A stretch of DNA of 64,000 nucleotides, from the IMG/VR virus record IMGVR_UViG_3300019850_000189, positions 124,001-188,000 of that record. The stretch is one strand, 5' to 3'. The notes beneath the pieces are model-generated. The model made no database searches, had not been told where the DNA came from, and saw only the letters and a list, made by a program, of their open reading frames with translations. Source of the DNA: a virus. Shown piece after piece: positions 15,440 to 22,253 of the stretch. Both the position numbers and the translations under genes were made by a program. Position 1 is the first letter of the stretch. Every line of letters starts with the position of its first letter.

Positions 15440-15781
15440 ATGGAATTAGAACAACTGAAGAACTTAAAAAAGGGAACTAATTTTGTATTTAGCTACACCA
15501 ACAGCATATTTGTTAATATATTTTTTGCAAGTGTATTAAAGATATCAGAAGTTCGACATGAAAAATATATCTTAAAGCACATCGAGACAGTACATTTCAG
15601 TTTCAATGAAAGGACAAATGAAGCTACAATTATGATTTACAGTAATAATCCATATAGCATACCAATACAATTTGATAGAGGTTTTGCAGAATATTATCAT
15701 ATAGAATCAAACAAATTTAGAGAAGGCAAGCTGGCTATTCTTAGCCAATTATTTGGTGCGAGTACAGTAAAATTTCAATAA
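15440..15781 (+). CDS. Hypothetical protein, 113 aa
   Basis: Not recognised. The first third (LKNLKKGTNFVFSYT) resembles the opening of the previous protein, so the two may share a fold or origin; the rest is beta-rich and does not align convincingly. Confidence 0.6.
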   Translation: MELEQLKNLKKGTNFVFSYTNSIFVNIFFASVLKISEVRHEKYILKHIETVHFSFNERTNEATIMIYSNNPYSIPIQFDRGFAEYYHIESNKFREGKLAILSQLFGASTVKFQ

Positions 15782-15798
15782 AGAAATCAAAGTGAGAT

Positions 15799-16182
15799 AT
15801 GAAAAAAAAAATTATAGAAGAGAATCATTCGCAAGTAATCCTTGAAGAGTTAAAAATAGTAAAAAACATTGCGTATATTATGGCACACACAGAAGAGGAT
15901 GCAGACTATGATAAGTTTCTTCATCGTATTGCAAAAGACAGTCTCAATAATGCAATTACGCTATGGAAACGCGTTAAAAATAAAAACTTCACCTCAGGGA
16001 TTTTAGATGAAAATATCGATAAGAATGGCCGTAAAATTGCCAAGCAAATTAAAAAACATATAAAATATTACGAGGGTGTTTTGGCAAATAAAATAACTAA
16101 GAAAGAAAGAGAACTTTACGAATATATTATAAAGAACAAAAAGAGGCATTTGGCAATTTTAAATCAAGTAATAGAAGATTAA
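15799..16182 (+). CDS. Helical hypothetical protein
   Basis: The protein is 127 residues, almost entirely helical by composition, with many Lys, His and Glu (HTEEDADYDKFLHRIAKD, KKERELYEYIIKNKKRH). Two acidic/histidine helices might suggest a ferritin-like bundle but the metal motif is incomplete. Function unknown. Confidence 0.6.
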   Translation: MKKKIIEENHSQVILEELKIVKNIAYIMAHTEEDADYDKFLHRIAKDSLNNAITLWKRVKNKNFTSGILDENIDKNGRKIAKQIKKHIKYYEGVLANKITKKERELYEYIIKNKKRHLAILNQVIED

Positions 16183-16196
16183 TTAAGGAGATAAAA

Positions 16197-16451
16197 ATGG
16201 ATAGAAAACAAAAAAATGCTGTTAAAAAATGTTTTAATGCTGTCAGTGCTCTTGTTCAAGAGCGGAAAGATGTTAATACTCAGATAAATGAAGAGTTTAA
16301 AATAACATCAAAAGATATTGGCTGGTCAGTTCAAGGCCTTAAAAATGGTTTCTCTCTATATAAGAGAGGAGTGAGACTGGAAGACATCAACGAACTATAT
16401 GAGGTGTTCGTTGAAATGGATAGTCCCGACAGCCCAGAAGAAGATGAATGA
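16197..16451 (+). CDS. Small protein, possibly DsbA/GapR-like DNA-binding type
   Basis: The protein is 84 residues with a good AAGGAG site. Two helices with the pattern INEEFKITSKDIGWSVQGLK and FSLYKRGVRLEDINELYEVF, then an acidic tail (DSPDSPEEDE). The arrangement recalls T4 DsbA, a late-transcription DNA-binding protein, and the GapR family. This is a weak resemblance from memory and would need a profile search. Confidence 0.55.
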   Translation: MDRKQKNAVKKCFNAVSALVQERKDVNTQINEEFKITSKDIGWSVQGLKNGFSLYKRGVRLEDINELYEVFVEMDSPDSPEEDE

Positions 16452-16493
16452 AATTGCTGGATAAGAAACAATAAATTATAGAGGAAAATTAAT

Positions 16494-16985
16494 ATGGATG
16501 AACTCGGAAAGCTCAGAATACGAGGTAAGGTGCTTAAAAAAAGTCTGGAGCCTAAAGAAAGAGAGAACGCAGTAAAAGAGCCAAAACAAAATGAACCTAT
16601 CTATATTACCATGGAAGAAGCTAAAAAACTGGTCGAGGAAGAGGCTAAAAAACAACTTGTAGAAGTACAAGAAAAAATTCGAAAAATGGAAGAAGATACA
16701 GCAGGAAGAACAGACTTCGCTCATGACAAAATAGATCAGGAACCAAATGAAAAAAGCATTCCTCCATCATACGATCCCGATAAATCGGAGGTGGTAGTGA
16801 CTGCCAGAACTATAGTTGACAAAGGCAACTATTTAAACATCTACCGGCTTGGTACTCTTATCTCACAGGTGGCTGATTTAATTGTTGGTGAATACTCCGA
16901 CATGCAAAGTGTAGTAGCCGAGCATACTGGTAAAATGCTCAAAGAATATACAGCTCATCTTAATGAATTTGTTTCTCGCTTGTAA
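16494..16985 (+). CDS. Coiled-coil hypothetical protein
   Basis: The protein is 163 residues. Residues 39-67 (MEEAKKLVEEEAKKQ and on) form a clear charged coiled coil. A linker rich in Pro/Asp follows, and then a second helical region (LISQVADLIVGEYSDMQS). It may be a structural or scaffold-type protein; no family recognised. Confidence 0.65.
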   Translation: MDELGKLRIRGKVLKKSLEPKERENAVKEPKQNEPIYITMEEAKKLVEEEAKKQLVEVQEKIRKMEEDTAGRTDFAHDKIDQEPNEKSIPPSYDPDKSEVVVTARTIVDKGNYLNIYRLGTLISQVADLIVGEYSDMQSVVAEHTGKMLKEYTAHLNEFVSRL

Positions 16986-17012
16986 CAAAGTTCTAAATTG
17001 GGAGTAATGATA

Positions 17013-17165
17013 ATGTCAGATGAAACCGAGAGAGCAATGCTGGTTGAGTTAAAGAAAATAAGTCATTTTTTAGAGCTTCTGTATAATTTATTTTCCAAGT
17101 ATGACTCGCAAGCTTTGCTTGAACTGGAGGAACTGCGAGCCGCAGAAGAAAAACCAAGAAAATGA
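17013..17165 (+). CDS. Small helical protein
   Basis: A 50-residue protein, all-helical with leucine/glutamate repeats (LLELEELRAAEEK). GGGAG eight bases upstream sets the ATG at 17013. Its stop overlaps the next start (ATGA). Confidence 0.6.
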   Translation: MSDETERAMLVELKKISHFLELLYNLFSKYDSQALLELEELRAAEEKPRK

Positions 17166-17572
17166 TCTCAGCATTGATCAATATTAGTTACCATGTCAAT
17201 ACCTCATCTATAACGCAGATAATTAGAATTGATGCCAAAAGGGGCCACTTAAAATATTTTTTGAATAACAAATATATCGCAGGTAGAAAACTGGATAATA
17301 AGTTGCGCGGCTATTACATAGGAGATGGTACCAATATTATCTTTCAGAAAGAAGCTATACATAAAAATGTAATAGCTATCACATACAAGATAATTGGAAG
17401 CATTAAGAAGAATTTTGATGATATTGAATTTACAATTTTTGCTCCGGTTCCAGGAAAATTTCTTTGTTTGGACTGCCGATATTTCAGAGATGAATATAAT
17501 CGCTGTTTATATTTCAAAAAGATGAATATTAAATTTAAAAAACACTGCGTAGCATATGAACAGAAGTTCTAA
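17162..17572 (+). CDS. Hypothetical protein with C-terminal cysteine cluster
   Basis: The protein is 136 residues. The N-terminal hundred residues look beta-rich. The C-terminus has four cysteines (CLDCRYF, then RCLYF, then KKHCVAY), a pattern seen in small phage zinc-binding modules. Function unknown. Confidence 0.65.
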   Translation: MISALINISYHVNTSSITQIIRIDAKRGHLKYFLNNKYIAGRKLDNKLRGYYIGDGTNIIFQKEAIHKNVIAITYKIIGSIKKNFDDIEFTIFAPVPGKFLCLDCRYFRDEYNRCLYFKKMNIKFKKHCVAYEQKF

Positions 17573-17584
17573 TAGGAGAAATAA

Positions 17585-18253
17585 ATGACAGATTCGGAAC
17601 GGTTTATGGAGATATTTCACCGCAATATCCTAACCAAATATGAAATAGAAAACGAAATTGTCAGATCTGGGTTCAACACAAGCTTTGAGGAACTGCTTAA
17701 AAAAGGCTATATTAGGCCAACAGGAAGATCATATCAAAATCATGAGTTTTATGCCCCTAATGTCCAATCATGGATAAAGGCAAACTATCCTGTATCCAGA
17801 TTGGAAGCTATAGATTTAGGGGCCAATTACCGAATGCCTCTCCGGTTCGAGAAATGGTTTGTTGATTATTTACGTAATGAGCTTAAGTGGAATCAAAATC
17901 AAATCCTATTGTGGTGGAACTCGGCATTTGGCCGTTCTTTTGCCGATGCTTACATGCCCAAAGCGATAACAGAACTTAATACCAGGCAAAAATTTATAAA
18001 TGAGATTAAAAAAGAAAAAGAGCGTTTTCAGAATGAACTGGCGACCTTACGCAAAGAAGAACCGAATTATAACAAGCAATCTGCAGAAAAATATTATAGT
18101 CAATCCTCCAGTCTAACAGCAAATAATATGATCAGTTCTATTTTTCACAAGGAGGCCATCATAAAGGATGCTGTAACACTTAAATATTTTGCACGGTTTA
18201 AACCTGAATTCATTAAATACACCTTTGAAAAAAGTCCGCACTACATCCTATAA
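17585..18253 (+). CDS. Hypothetical protein, 222 aa
   Basis: Not recognised. Residues 1-60 resemble a winged-helix-like start (ILTKYEIENEIVRSG, LLKKGYIRPTG), followed by an aromatic-rich segment and a coiled coil at about 137-160. GGAGAAATAA gives the ribosome site. It directly precedes the transglycosylase gene and may share its transcript. Confidence 0.65.
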   Translation: MTDSERFMEIFHRNILTKYEIENEIVRSGFNTSFEELLKKGYIRPTGRSYQNHEFYAPNVQSWIKANYPVSRLEAIDLGANYRMPLRFEKWFVDYLRNELKWNQNQILLWWNSAFGRSFADAYMPKAITELNTRQKFINEIKKEKERFQNELATLRKEEPNYNKQSAEKYYSQSSSLTANNMISSIFHKEAIIKDAVTLKYFARFKPEFIKYTFEKSPHYIL

Positions 18254-18282
18254 AATACTTATGAATCACAAGGAGATCAAAA

Positions 18283-19152
18283 ATGAGTGTAAATCAAACA
18301 ACAAAATTACCTGGTGATGCGCAGCTGCTACTGCAACATCAAAAAACGCTGTATGATACGAGTATCAAACAACAACGTAAAAATTCATTGATCACAATCA
18401 TAGTTCTGGGCGTTATGCTGTCAATAGCTTTATATTGGTTAGTCAATAACTATCTCAAGTGGCAGATGGAAAAAACCGCCACAACACGCGCCTATGAATT
18501 GGAAATAGAAAAAGTTAACAATAGGGCGCACTATATTAAAAATGCCATTATTGGTGATTATTATATTGACGATAAAAAGAAATTTGAAGATTTTATGTTG
18601 ACGGGCTCCTGGATAATTACAAAAAAATATCATGAGTATAAAAAAAAGATTAAATCTAATAAATTTGCCTCCATGAATAACAAAGAAATAAGAAAATATC
18701 TGGAGATAAGTTTCAAAGGTGCGCAGCTTGTGGGAATTGATCCATATCTGCTTCTGGCTGTGGATAGTGTGGAGAGCGAATATGATAAAAAAGCCAAAAG
18801 CAAGGCTGGGGCCCTAGGGATTTGTCAATTTATGCCGTTAACAGCCAAACTAATTGCAAATTCTTCTACTAATTATACAATATTACAGGTAGATGGTTAC
18901 GAACCAAAAAGGTTGTATGATCCTGTGTATTCAAAAAAGCTACAAATAAGATTTTTACATGATTTATTTGTGTATTTTGATGGCCGAGTTGAATGGGTCT
19001 TACTGGCTTATAATTGGGGCCCAGATGTAACCGCTAAAAAAAAGTGGGCCGATGGTGATGCTGTTTTTTCTGATCTAGACAAGGAACAGCAAGAATACGC
19101 TACAAAAGTACTTAATGTCTATAATCAACTCAAGATGGGAGTCAAGAATTAA
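18283..19152 (+). CDS. Membrane-anchored lytic transglycosylase (SLT domain)
   Basis: The protein is 289 residues. One membrane segment at about 35-54 follows a short cytoplasmic start. From residue 150 the SLT goose-lysozyme fold is clear: GIDPYLLLAVDSVESEYD with catalytic Glu164, SKAGALGICQFMP, and LLAYNWGP near residue 240. It would cleave the peptidoglycan glycan strand without hydrolysis. The membrane anchor suggests action from the inner membrane outward, or a virion-associated entry enzyme, rather than a soluble endolysin. AAGGAG site. An HNH remnant begins at its stop codon. Confidence 0.85.
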   Translation: MSVNQTTKLPGDAQLLLQHQKTLYDTSIKQQRKNSLITIIVLGVMLSIALYWLVNNYLKWQMEKTATTRAYELEIEKVNNRAHYIKNAIIGDYYIDDKKKFEDFMLTGSWIITKKYHEYKKKIKSNKFASMNNKEIRKYLEISFKGAQLVGIDPYLLLAVDSVESEYDKKAKSKAGALGICQFMPLTAKLIANSSTNYTILQVDGYEPKRLYDPVYSKKLQIRFLHDLFVYFDGRVEWVLLAYNWGPDVTAKKKWADGDAVFSDLDKEQQEYATKVLNVYNQLKMGVKN

Positions 19153-19299
19153 TGAGATGATAGATTATATAATCCCGATGTCTTTGTGGCAATTTGAGAA
19201 GCCAGAGGATAGAGAATTCAAGCAATGCTTGGTTTTAACAAATCTACAACCATTGTGGCCAAAGATAATTTGTGTGAATATAACCACATGGAGGCATAA
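19148..19299 (+). pseudogene. Remnant of an HNH homing endonuclease (C-terminal end, frameshifted)
   Basis: Between the transglycosylase stop and the next start, one frame reads MIDYIIPMSLWQFEKPEDRE then FKQCLVLTNLQPLW, the standard end of phage HNH endonucleases. Shifting by one base at the TGG codon (19256-19258) gives AKDNLCEYNHMEA and a TAA at 19297, the usual family C-terminus. One G appears lost from TGGGCC. The first HNH histidine (IDHIIP) is Tyr here, and the N-terminal part is gone. The intact HNH gene at 36.7 kb has a related segment (FERPEDPEFKQCWALCNL). Confidence 0.7.
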
Positions 19300-19300
19300 A

Positions 19301-19624
19301 ATGGCACCTTGGGGCATAGCAGATGTAGATAAACACAAAAAAGGTCTCACCAAAAAACAGAAAAAGAAGTGGGTAGCTATCGCCAATGCTATACTCAAGA
19401 GAACTGGAAATGAAGGAATGGCGATCGCCACTGCCGACAAAAGATCAGTAAGTGAAGACATGGCATTTATGATAGAATACATCGCTACCAGTGAAGGTTT
19501 AGCCGGTTCAGATAAAATAAATAAATCTCCCATTGACACTTTTGATATTGGTAATAGACACATGATAAATCTAGATATTCCACTCAAGGCTAAAAAATCC
19601 AGAAAACGTAAAAAAAAAGCATAG
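19301..19624 (+). CDS. DVDKHKKGL-type small phage protein, possible -1 frameshift extension
   Basis: The protein is 107 residues. It starts MAPWGIADVDKHKKGLTKKQ then KKKWVAIANAIL, a pattern I know from many phage genomes (ADVDKHxKGLTxxQxxxW) without an assigned function. GGAGG lies six bases before ATG 19301, right inside the HNH remnant. The zero-frame protein ends KKSRKRKKKA. In the -1 frame from the A-run at 19610-19618 the coding pattern goes on (PTFKFQEPIRQTG, then RWLKDPNYFRNI) to a TAG at 19726-19728, adding about 36 residues. See the separate frameshift entry. Confidence 0.7.
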   Translation: MAPWGIADVDKHKKGLTKKQKKKWVAIANAILKRTGNEGMAIATADKRSVSEDMAFMIEYIATSEGLAGSDKINKSPIDTFDIGNRHMINLDIPLKAKKSRKRKKKA

Positions 19625-19683
19625 CTACACCTACCTTTAAATTCCAAGAGCCAATACGTCAGACCGGTATGGGAAGGTGGCTC
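19610..19683 (+). other. Candidate -1 frameshift site (A9 run plus downstream hairpin)
   Basis: Nine A residues at 19610-19618 contain the A-AAA-AAA slippery heptamer in the zero frame just before a GCA-TAG end. GAGCCA at 19648-19653 can pair with TGGCTC at 19678-19683, 29 bases downstream. The -1 frame stays open to 19728. Could instead be a single-base indel. Confidence 0.45.
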
Positions 19684-19735
19684 AAAGATCCCAATTATTT
19701 CCGTAACATAACCAGAAGCTCTTATTAGCACAAAG

Positions 19736-19743
19736 CATATATA
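19736..19743 (+). promoter_or_regulatory. CATATATA motif upstream of MazG-like gene
   Basis: GCATATATAGGTGG, 9 bases before ATG 19753. The GGTGG may act as a ribosome site. Confidence 0.4.
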
Positions 19744-19752
19744 GGTGGTACA

Positions 19753-20058
19753 ATGACACTTAATAAATATCAAAAACTTGCATGGAAGACTGCATTGTAT
19801 CCCAACAAGAAAAATAATCTTTATTATCCTTCCCTTGGTCTGGCAGGTAAATCTGGCGAAGTGTGTAATATAATCAAGAGAGCTATGCGGGATGACAATG
19901 GATTCTTAACAAAAGAAAAGAGAGAAAAACTTAAAAAGGAAATTGGGGATGTTCTGTGGTATGTTGCCGCGCTATGCAAAGAATTAGATCTGGAGATGGA
20001 AAAGGTTGCCGAGGTTAATATAAATAAGCTTCTTTCAAGAAAGAAAGAAAAGAAATAA
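19753..20058 (+). CDS. MazG-like nucleotide pyrophosphohydrolase
   Basis: The protein is 101 residues, the size of single-domain MazG/MazG-like enzymes. LGLAGKSGEVCNIIKRA at about 28-44 has the first acidic helix, and EKLKKEIGDVLWYVAALCKEL at about 59-79 carries the E-x2-D metal-binding motif (EIGDV). Such enzymes hydrolyse (d)NTPs to monophosphates. In phages they are thought to adjust nucleotide pools or lower stress alarmones. A Lys-rich tail follows. Confidence 0.85.
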   Translation: MTLNKYQKLAWKTALYPNKKNNLYYPSLGLAGKSGEVCNIIKRAMRDDNGFLTKEKREKLKKEIGDVLWYVAALCKELDLEMEKVAEVNINKLLSRKKEKK

Positions 20059-20082
20059 TATTCAGGGAAGTGGTGATGATAG

Positions 20083-20511
20083 ATGAACAGCACTATCAAA
20101 AAGCATGGCAAGATCATATTTAGGTCCAGCCTGGCTGTACGATTAGATTCGCATCCAATTATTTATGCGGTATCATTCAATGATAACCCACAAGATGCCG
20201 AGTGGCAATTATATAGCTATGAAGAAGAAAAATTGTATCCGGCCAAATTCACCAACGTATATAGATTTTACAATGAAATGGCCTGTGTAGTCACGAGATC
20301 AAAACCGCAATACCAATACAACTTTGTAAATAAAAAAGCAGAACTTATTTTTCCAATTGATTTTGACAGTGTGGAAAAAACCCTCTTTATAAAACCCGTA
20401 ATGGGGGCCTTTGTTAATGACAAGCACTTTCAAATAGCCATAACCGGCGGAATTAATGCCACCAAAAAGGAACTGGCGAAACTTCTCTTGGAGTATCATG
20501 ATGCACACTAA
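20083..20511 (+). CDS. Hypothetical protein, gene A of duplicated junction
   Basis: The protein is 142 residues and not recognised; it is beta-rich with many Tyr and Phe. Its last 23 residues (TGGINATKKELAKLLLEY then HDAH) are encoded in the first copy of a 111-bp tandem duplication. The second copy encodes an orphan version of the same tail (GGINTTKKELAKRLLEYYDA), so the ancestral end of this gene may have been at 20622. Confidence 0.65.
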   Translation: MNSTIKKHGKIIFRSSLAVRLDSHPIIYAVSFNDNPQDAEWQLYSYEEEKLYPAKFTNVYRFYNEMACVVTRSKPQYQYNFVNKKAELIFPIDFDSVEKTLFIKPVMGAFVNDKHFQIAITGGINATKKELAKLLLEYHDAH

Positions 20512-20664
20512 TAAAACATCCAAGCGCGGCCCCGGAGCAATTAGCCCACAGGGACCGGCGGAATCAATACCACCAAAAAGGAACTGGCAAAACGTCTCTT
20601 GGAGTATTATGATGCCCGTTAATAAAATATCTACGCGCGGGCCCGGAGCAACTAGGCCACAGGG
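20443..20664 (+). repeat. 111-bp tandem duplication across a gene junction
   Basis: Copy 1 (20443-20553) and copy 2 (20554-20664) are closely similar and each contains the 3' end of gene A, its TAA stop (20509 and 20620), a GGAG site, an ATG-ATG start and the first codons of gene B. The length is divisible by three, so gene B can read through both copies. Confidence 0.9.
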
Positions 20665-20830
20665 GCCACCGCCTCCAGGTCAAAAACGCGATGGCGGCCG
20701 CATCGGAATATTGTCAATACGCGGCAGCATGATTACGCTCAATAATGAAGATGTTGGCAGTACTAAAGATCTATCCAAGACTATGAAAAAGCTCCAAAGC
20801 ATTATTGCTAAAAAATTACTGAAAGAATAA
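20501..20830 (+). CDS. Hypothetical Gly/Pro-rich protein, gene B of duplicated junction
   Basis: The protein is 109 residues from ATG 20501 (GGAG seven bases upstream), or 72 residues from ATG 20612 in the second repeat copy, which has an identical ribosome site. The N-terminal part repeats a motif (NKTSKRGPGAISPQGP, NKISTRGPGATRPQGP) and then continues GQKRDGGRIGILSIRGS and a helical end. Disordered N-terminus; function unknown. Both starts may be used. Confidence 0.6.
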   Translation: MHTNKTSKRGPGAISPQGPAESIPPKRNWQNVSWSIMMPVNKISTRGPGATRPQGPPPPGQKRDGGRIGILSIRGSMITLNNEDVGSTKDLSKTMKKLQSIIAKKLLKE

Positions 20831-20883
20831 ATGCTAATCATTTTACAATGGTGCCATTCACTTTCCAGAACTTTATTTAATCC

Positions 20884-20912
20884 TTTACAAAACCTCCATA
20901 TTGTGATAATAT
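20884..20912 (+). promoter_or_regulatory. Sigma-70-like promoter, duplicated copy 1
   Basis: TTTACA at 20884-20889; the best boxes downstream are TAATAT at 17-base spacing (20907-20912) or TATAAT at 20912. The surrounding 80 bases, including the ribosome site and first codons, nearly match those at 21130. Confidence 0.65.
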
Positions 20913-20930
20913 ATAATTAGGAGTTAAAAA

Positions 20931-21122
20931 ATGATAAAAGATGAAACAAGATTAGAAGCGGAGATGGAGTTTGAAATTATTGAACATAATAATTATAGTC
21001 CGTCTCAGGAACTTAATGCTGAAGCTGATATTGAGCTAGAAGCTATCCGAAATGAGTTTTACCCTTACAACTCTAATGATGAGTTGAATGCTGAAGCATT
21101 AATGCAGATAGATTCATTATAA
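20931..21122 (+). CDS. Small acidic protein with internal repeat
   Basis: The protein is 63 residues and very acidic. ELNAEADIELEAIRNEFYPYN and the later ELNAEALMQI form an internal repeat. The first codons (KDETRLEAE) resemble the pol X gene start downstream, as if both came from one duplicated promoter-start module. AGGAG site. Strong acidity could mean DNA mimicry, but this is only a thought. Confidence 0.6.
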   Translation: MIKDETRLEAEMEFEIIEHNNYSPSQELNAEADIELEAIRNEFYPYNSNDELNAEALMQIDSL

Positions 21123-21129
21123 AATGTTC

Positions 21130-21158
21130 TTTACAAAATCTCCATATTGTGATATAAT
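21130..21158 (+). promoter_or_regulatory. Sigma-70-like promoter for pol X-like gene
   Basis: TTTACA at 21130-21135, 17-base spacer, TATAAT at 21153-21158, then AGGAGG and ATG 21178. Confidence 0.85.
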
Positions 21159-21177
21159 ATATAATTAGGAGGAGAAA

Positions 21178-21702
21178 ATGCCAAAAGATGGAACAAGATT
21201 TTTAAGATTAGAAGCGGAAAGAAAAATAAAACCTGTCATAGAGATGCTAAACAGAGCAGGATTTAAATATGAAATTTGTGGAAGTTGGCGAAGACAAAAA
21301 GAAGATTTAGGAGACATAGATATTTTAGTAGAAAAAGAAAGTGGAAAATATTTAGATCTTAGTAAATTGAACATAGACTGGTCAGGTGAAGAAAAAGTTG
21401 GATTTGAGATTGACGGAATGCATGTAGATATAAAATTTGTTCCCAAGGAAAGCTGGGGGGCTGGTCTTCTTCATCACACAGGTTCTAATGGGTTCAATAT
21501 TAAATTGAGATCAATGGCTAAGAAAAAGGGTTGGAAGCTTAATGAATATGGGTTATTTGATCGGGAAACAGGTGAAGTCATAGCCCAGAAAAGCGAGATA
21601 GAAATTCTGGAATGTCTCATGAATAAAGATTCAGCACAAAAACTTCTTAATCCAACAAAAAGGAAAACTCCAAATTGGGTAAAGAAATATTGGAAAATAT
21701 AA
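21178..21702 (+). CDS. Minimal family X DNA polymerase-like nucleotidyltransferase
   Basis: The protein is 174 residues. GSWRRQKEDLGDIDIL at 35-50 is the pol X palm motif with catalytic D46 and D48; D84 in MHVDIKFVP is the expected third acid. TGSNGFNIKLRSMAKKKG at 101-118 and LNEYGLFD match the thumb region that follows in pol beta. The 8-kDa lyase and fingers HhH domains are missing, so it is only palm plus thumb, the same size as the 174-residue African swine fever virus Pol X. A gap-filling role in repair is likely. It has a strong promoter and AGGAGG site. Confidence 0.85.
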   Translation: MPKDGTRFLRLEAERKIKPVIEMLNRAGFKYEICGSWRRQKEDLGDIDILVEKESGKYLDLSKLNIDWSGEEKVGFEIDGMHVDIKFVPKESWGAGLLHHTGSNGFNIKLRSMAKKKGWKLNEYGLFDRETGEVIAQKSEIEILECLMNKDSAQKLLNPTKRKTPNWVKKYWKI

Positions 21703-21719
21703 TTTAAAAGGATAAATAG

Positions 21720-21905
21720 ATGACTTTATTGAAAAAGATATTGTCAATATTTTTAATTTTTTTAGCAGGTGGAGTTACTGTTGCGAATCTTTCATATTTG
21801 CGATATCATGTACCAAGTCATTATCATGGCAGCTGGATAAAAGTTGCATGCGCTTGTTGTCTAGCTATAATTTTTGGAATATATATTGCAAGGGGGCATA
21901 AATGA
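21720..21905 (+). CDS. Small membrane protein, two segments
   Basis: This 61-residue protein has hydrophobic stretches at about 6-25 and 40-57 (CACCLAIIFGIYIA) with a His/Tyr-rich loop between. AAAGGA site. Its end overlaps the GGQ gene by 4 bases. Holin-like in size, but function unknown. Confidence 0.6.
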   Translation: MTLLKKILSIFLIFLAGGVTVANLSYLRYHVPSHYHGSWIKVACACCLAIIFGIYIARGHK

Positions 21906-22252
21906 AAAAAGAACTACTATTTTCTGTGACTAAAAAGGATTTAAAGGTTGATTGGTTTTCCGGCAAGGGAGCCGGAGGACAATATAGGAATAAACACCAA
22001 AATTGCTGCAGGATAAGGCATAAAGATTCGGGCGCTATAGCGACAGCTCAGGAGGAAAGAAGCAGGAAGGCAAATTTGGCAAAAGCACTTAAGCGCTTAA
22101 CCGAGACTACAAAATACAAACTATGGACGAACAGGCGGATATACGAAATCTCAAAGCAGGCAAAAATTGATAAAGTGGAAATAGAAAGACAGGTTGAAGA
22201 GGCCATGAAGCCGGAGAATTTAAAAATTGAATGCTATGAAGCTGGAGAATAA
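21902..22252 (+). CDS. Class I release-factor-like GGQ domain protein
   Basis: The protein is 116 residues. WFSGKGAGGQYRNKHQNCCR at 18-37 contains GGQ (25-27), the tripeptide that triggers peptidyl-tRNA hydrolysis in release factors; RHKDSGAIATAQEERSRKAN follows as in the RF-1 domain (Pfam PF00472). The codon-recognition domain of RF1/RF2 is absent, so it resembles ArfB/ICT1-type rescue factors, though I do not see their long basic tail. Likely role: freeing ribosomes stalled on broken mRNA or assisting phage termination. It overlaps the membrane protein upstream and sits 2 bases before the next gene. Confidence 0.85.
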   Translation: MKKELLFSVTKKDLKVDWFSGKGAGGQYRNKHQNCCRIRHKDSGAIATAQEERSRKANLAKALKRLTETTKYKLWTNRRIYEISKQAKIDKVEIERQVEEAMKPENLKIECYEAGE

Positions 22253-22253
22253 T

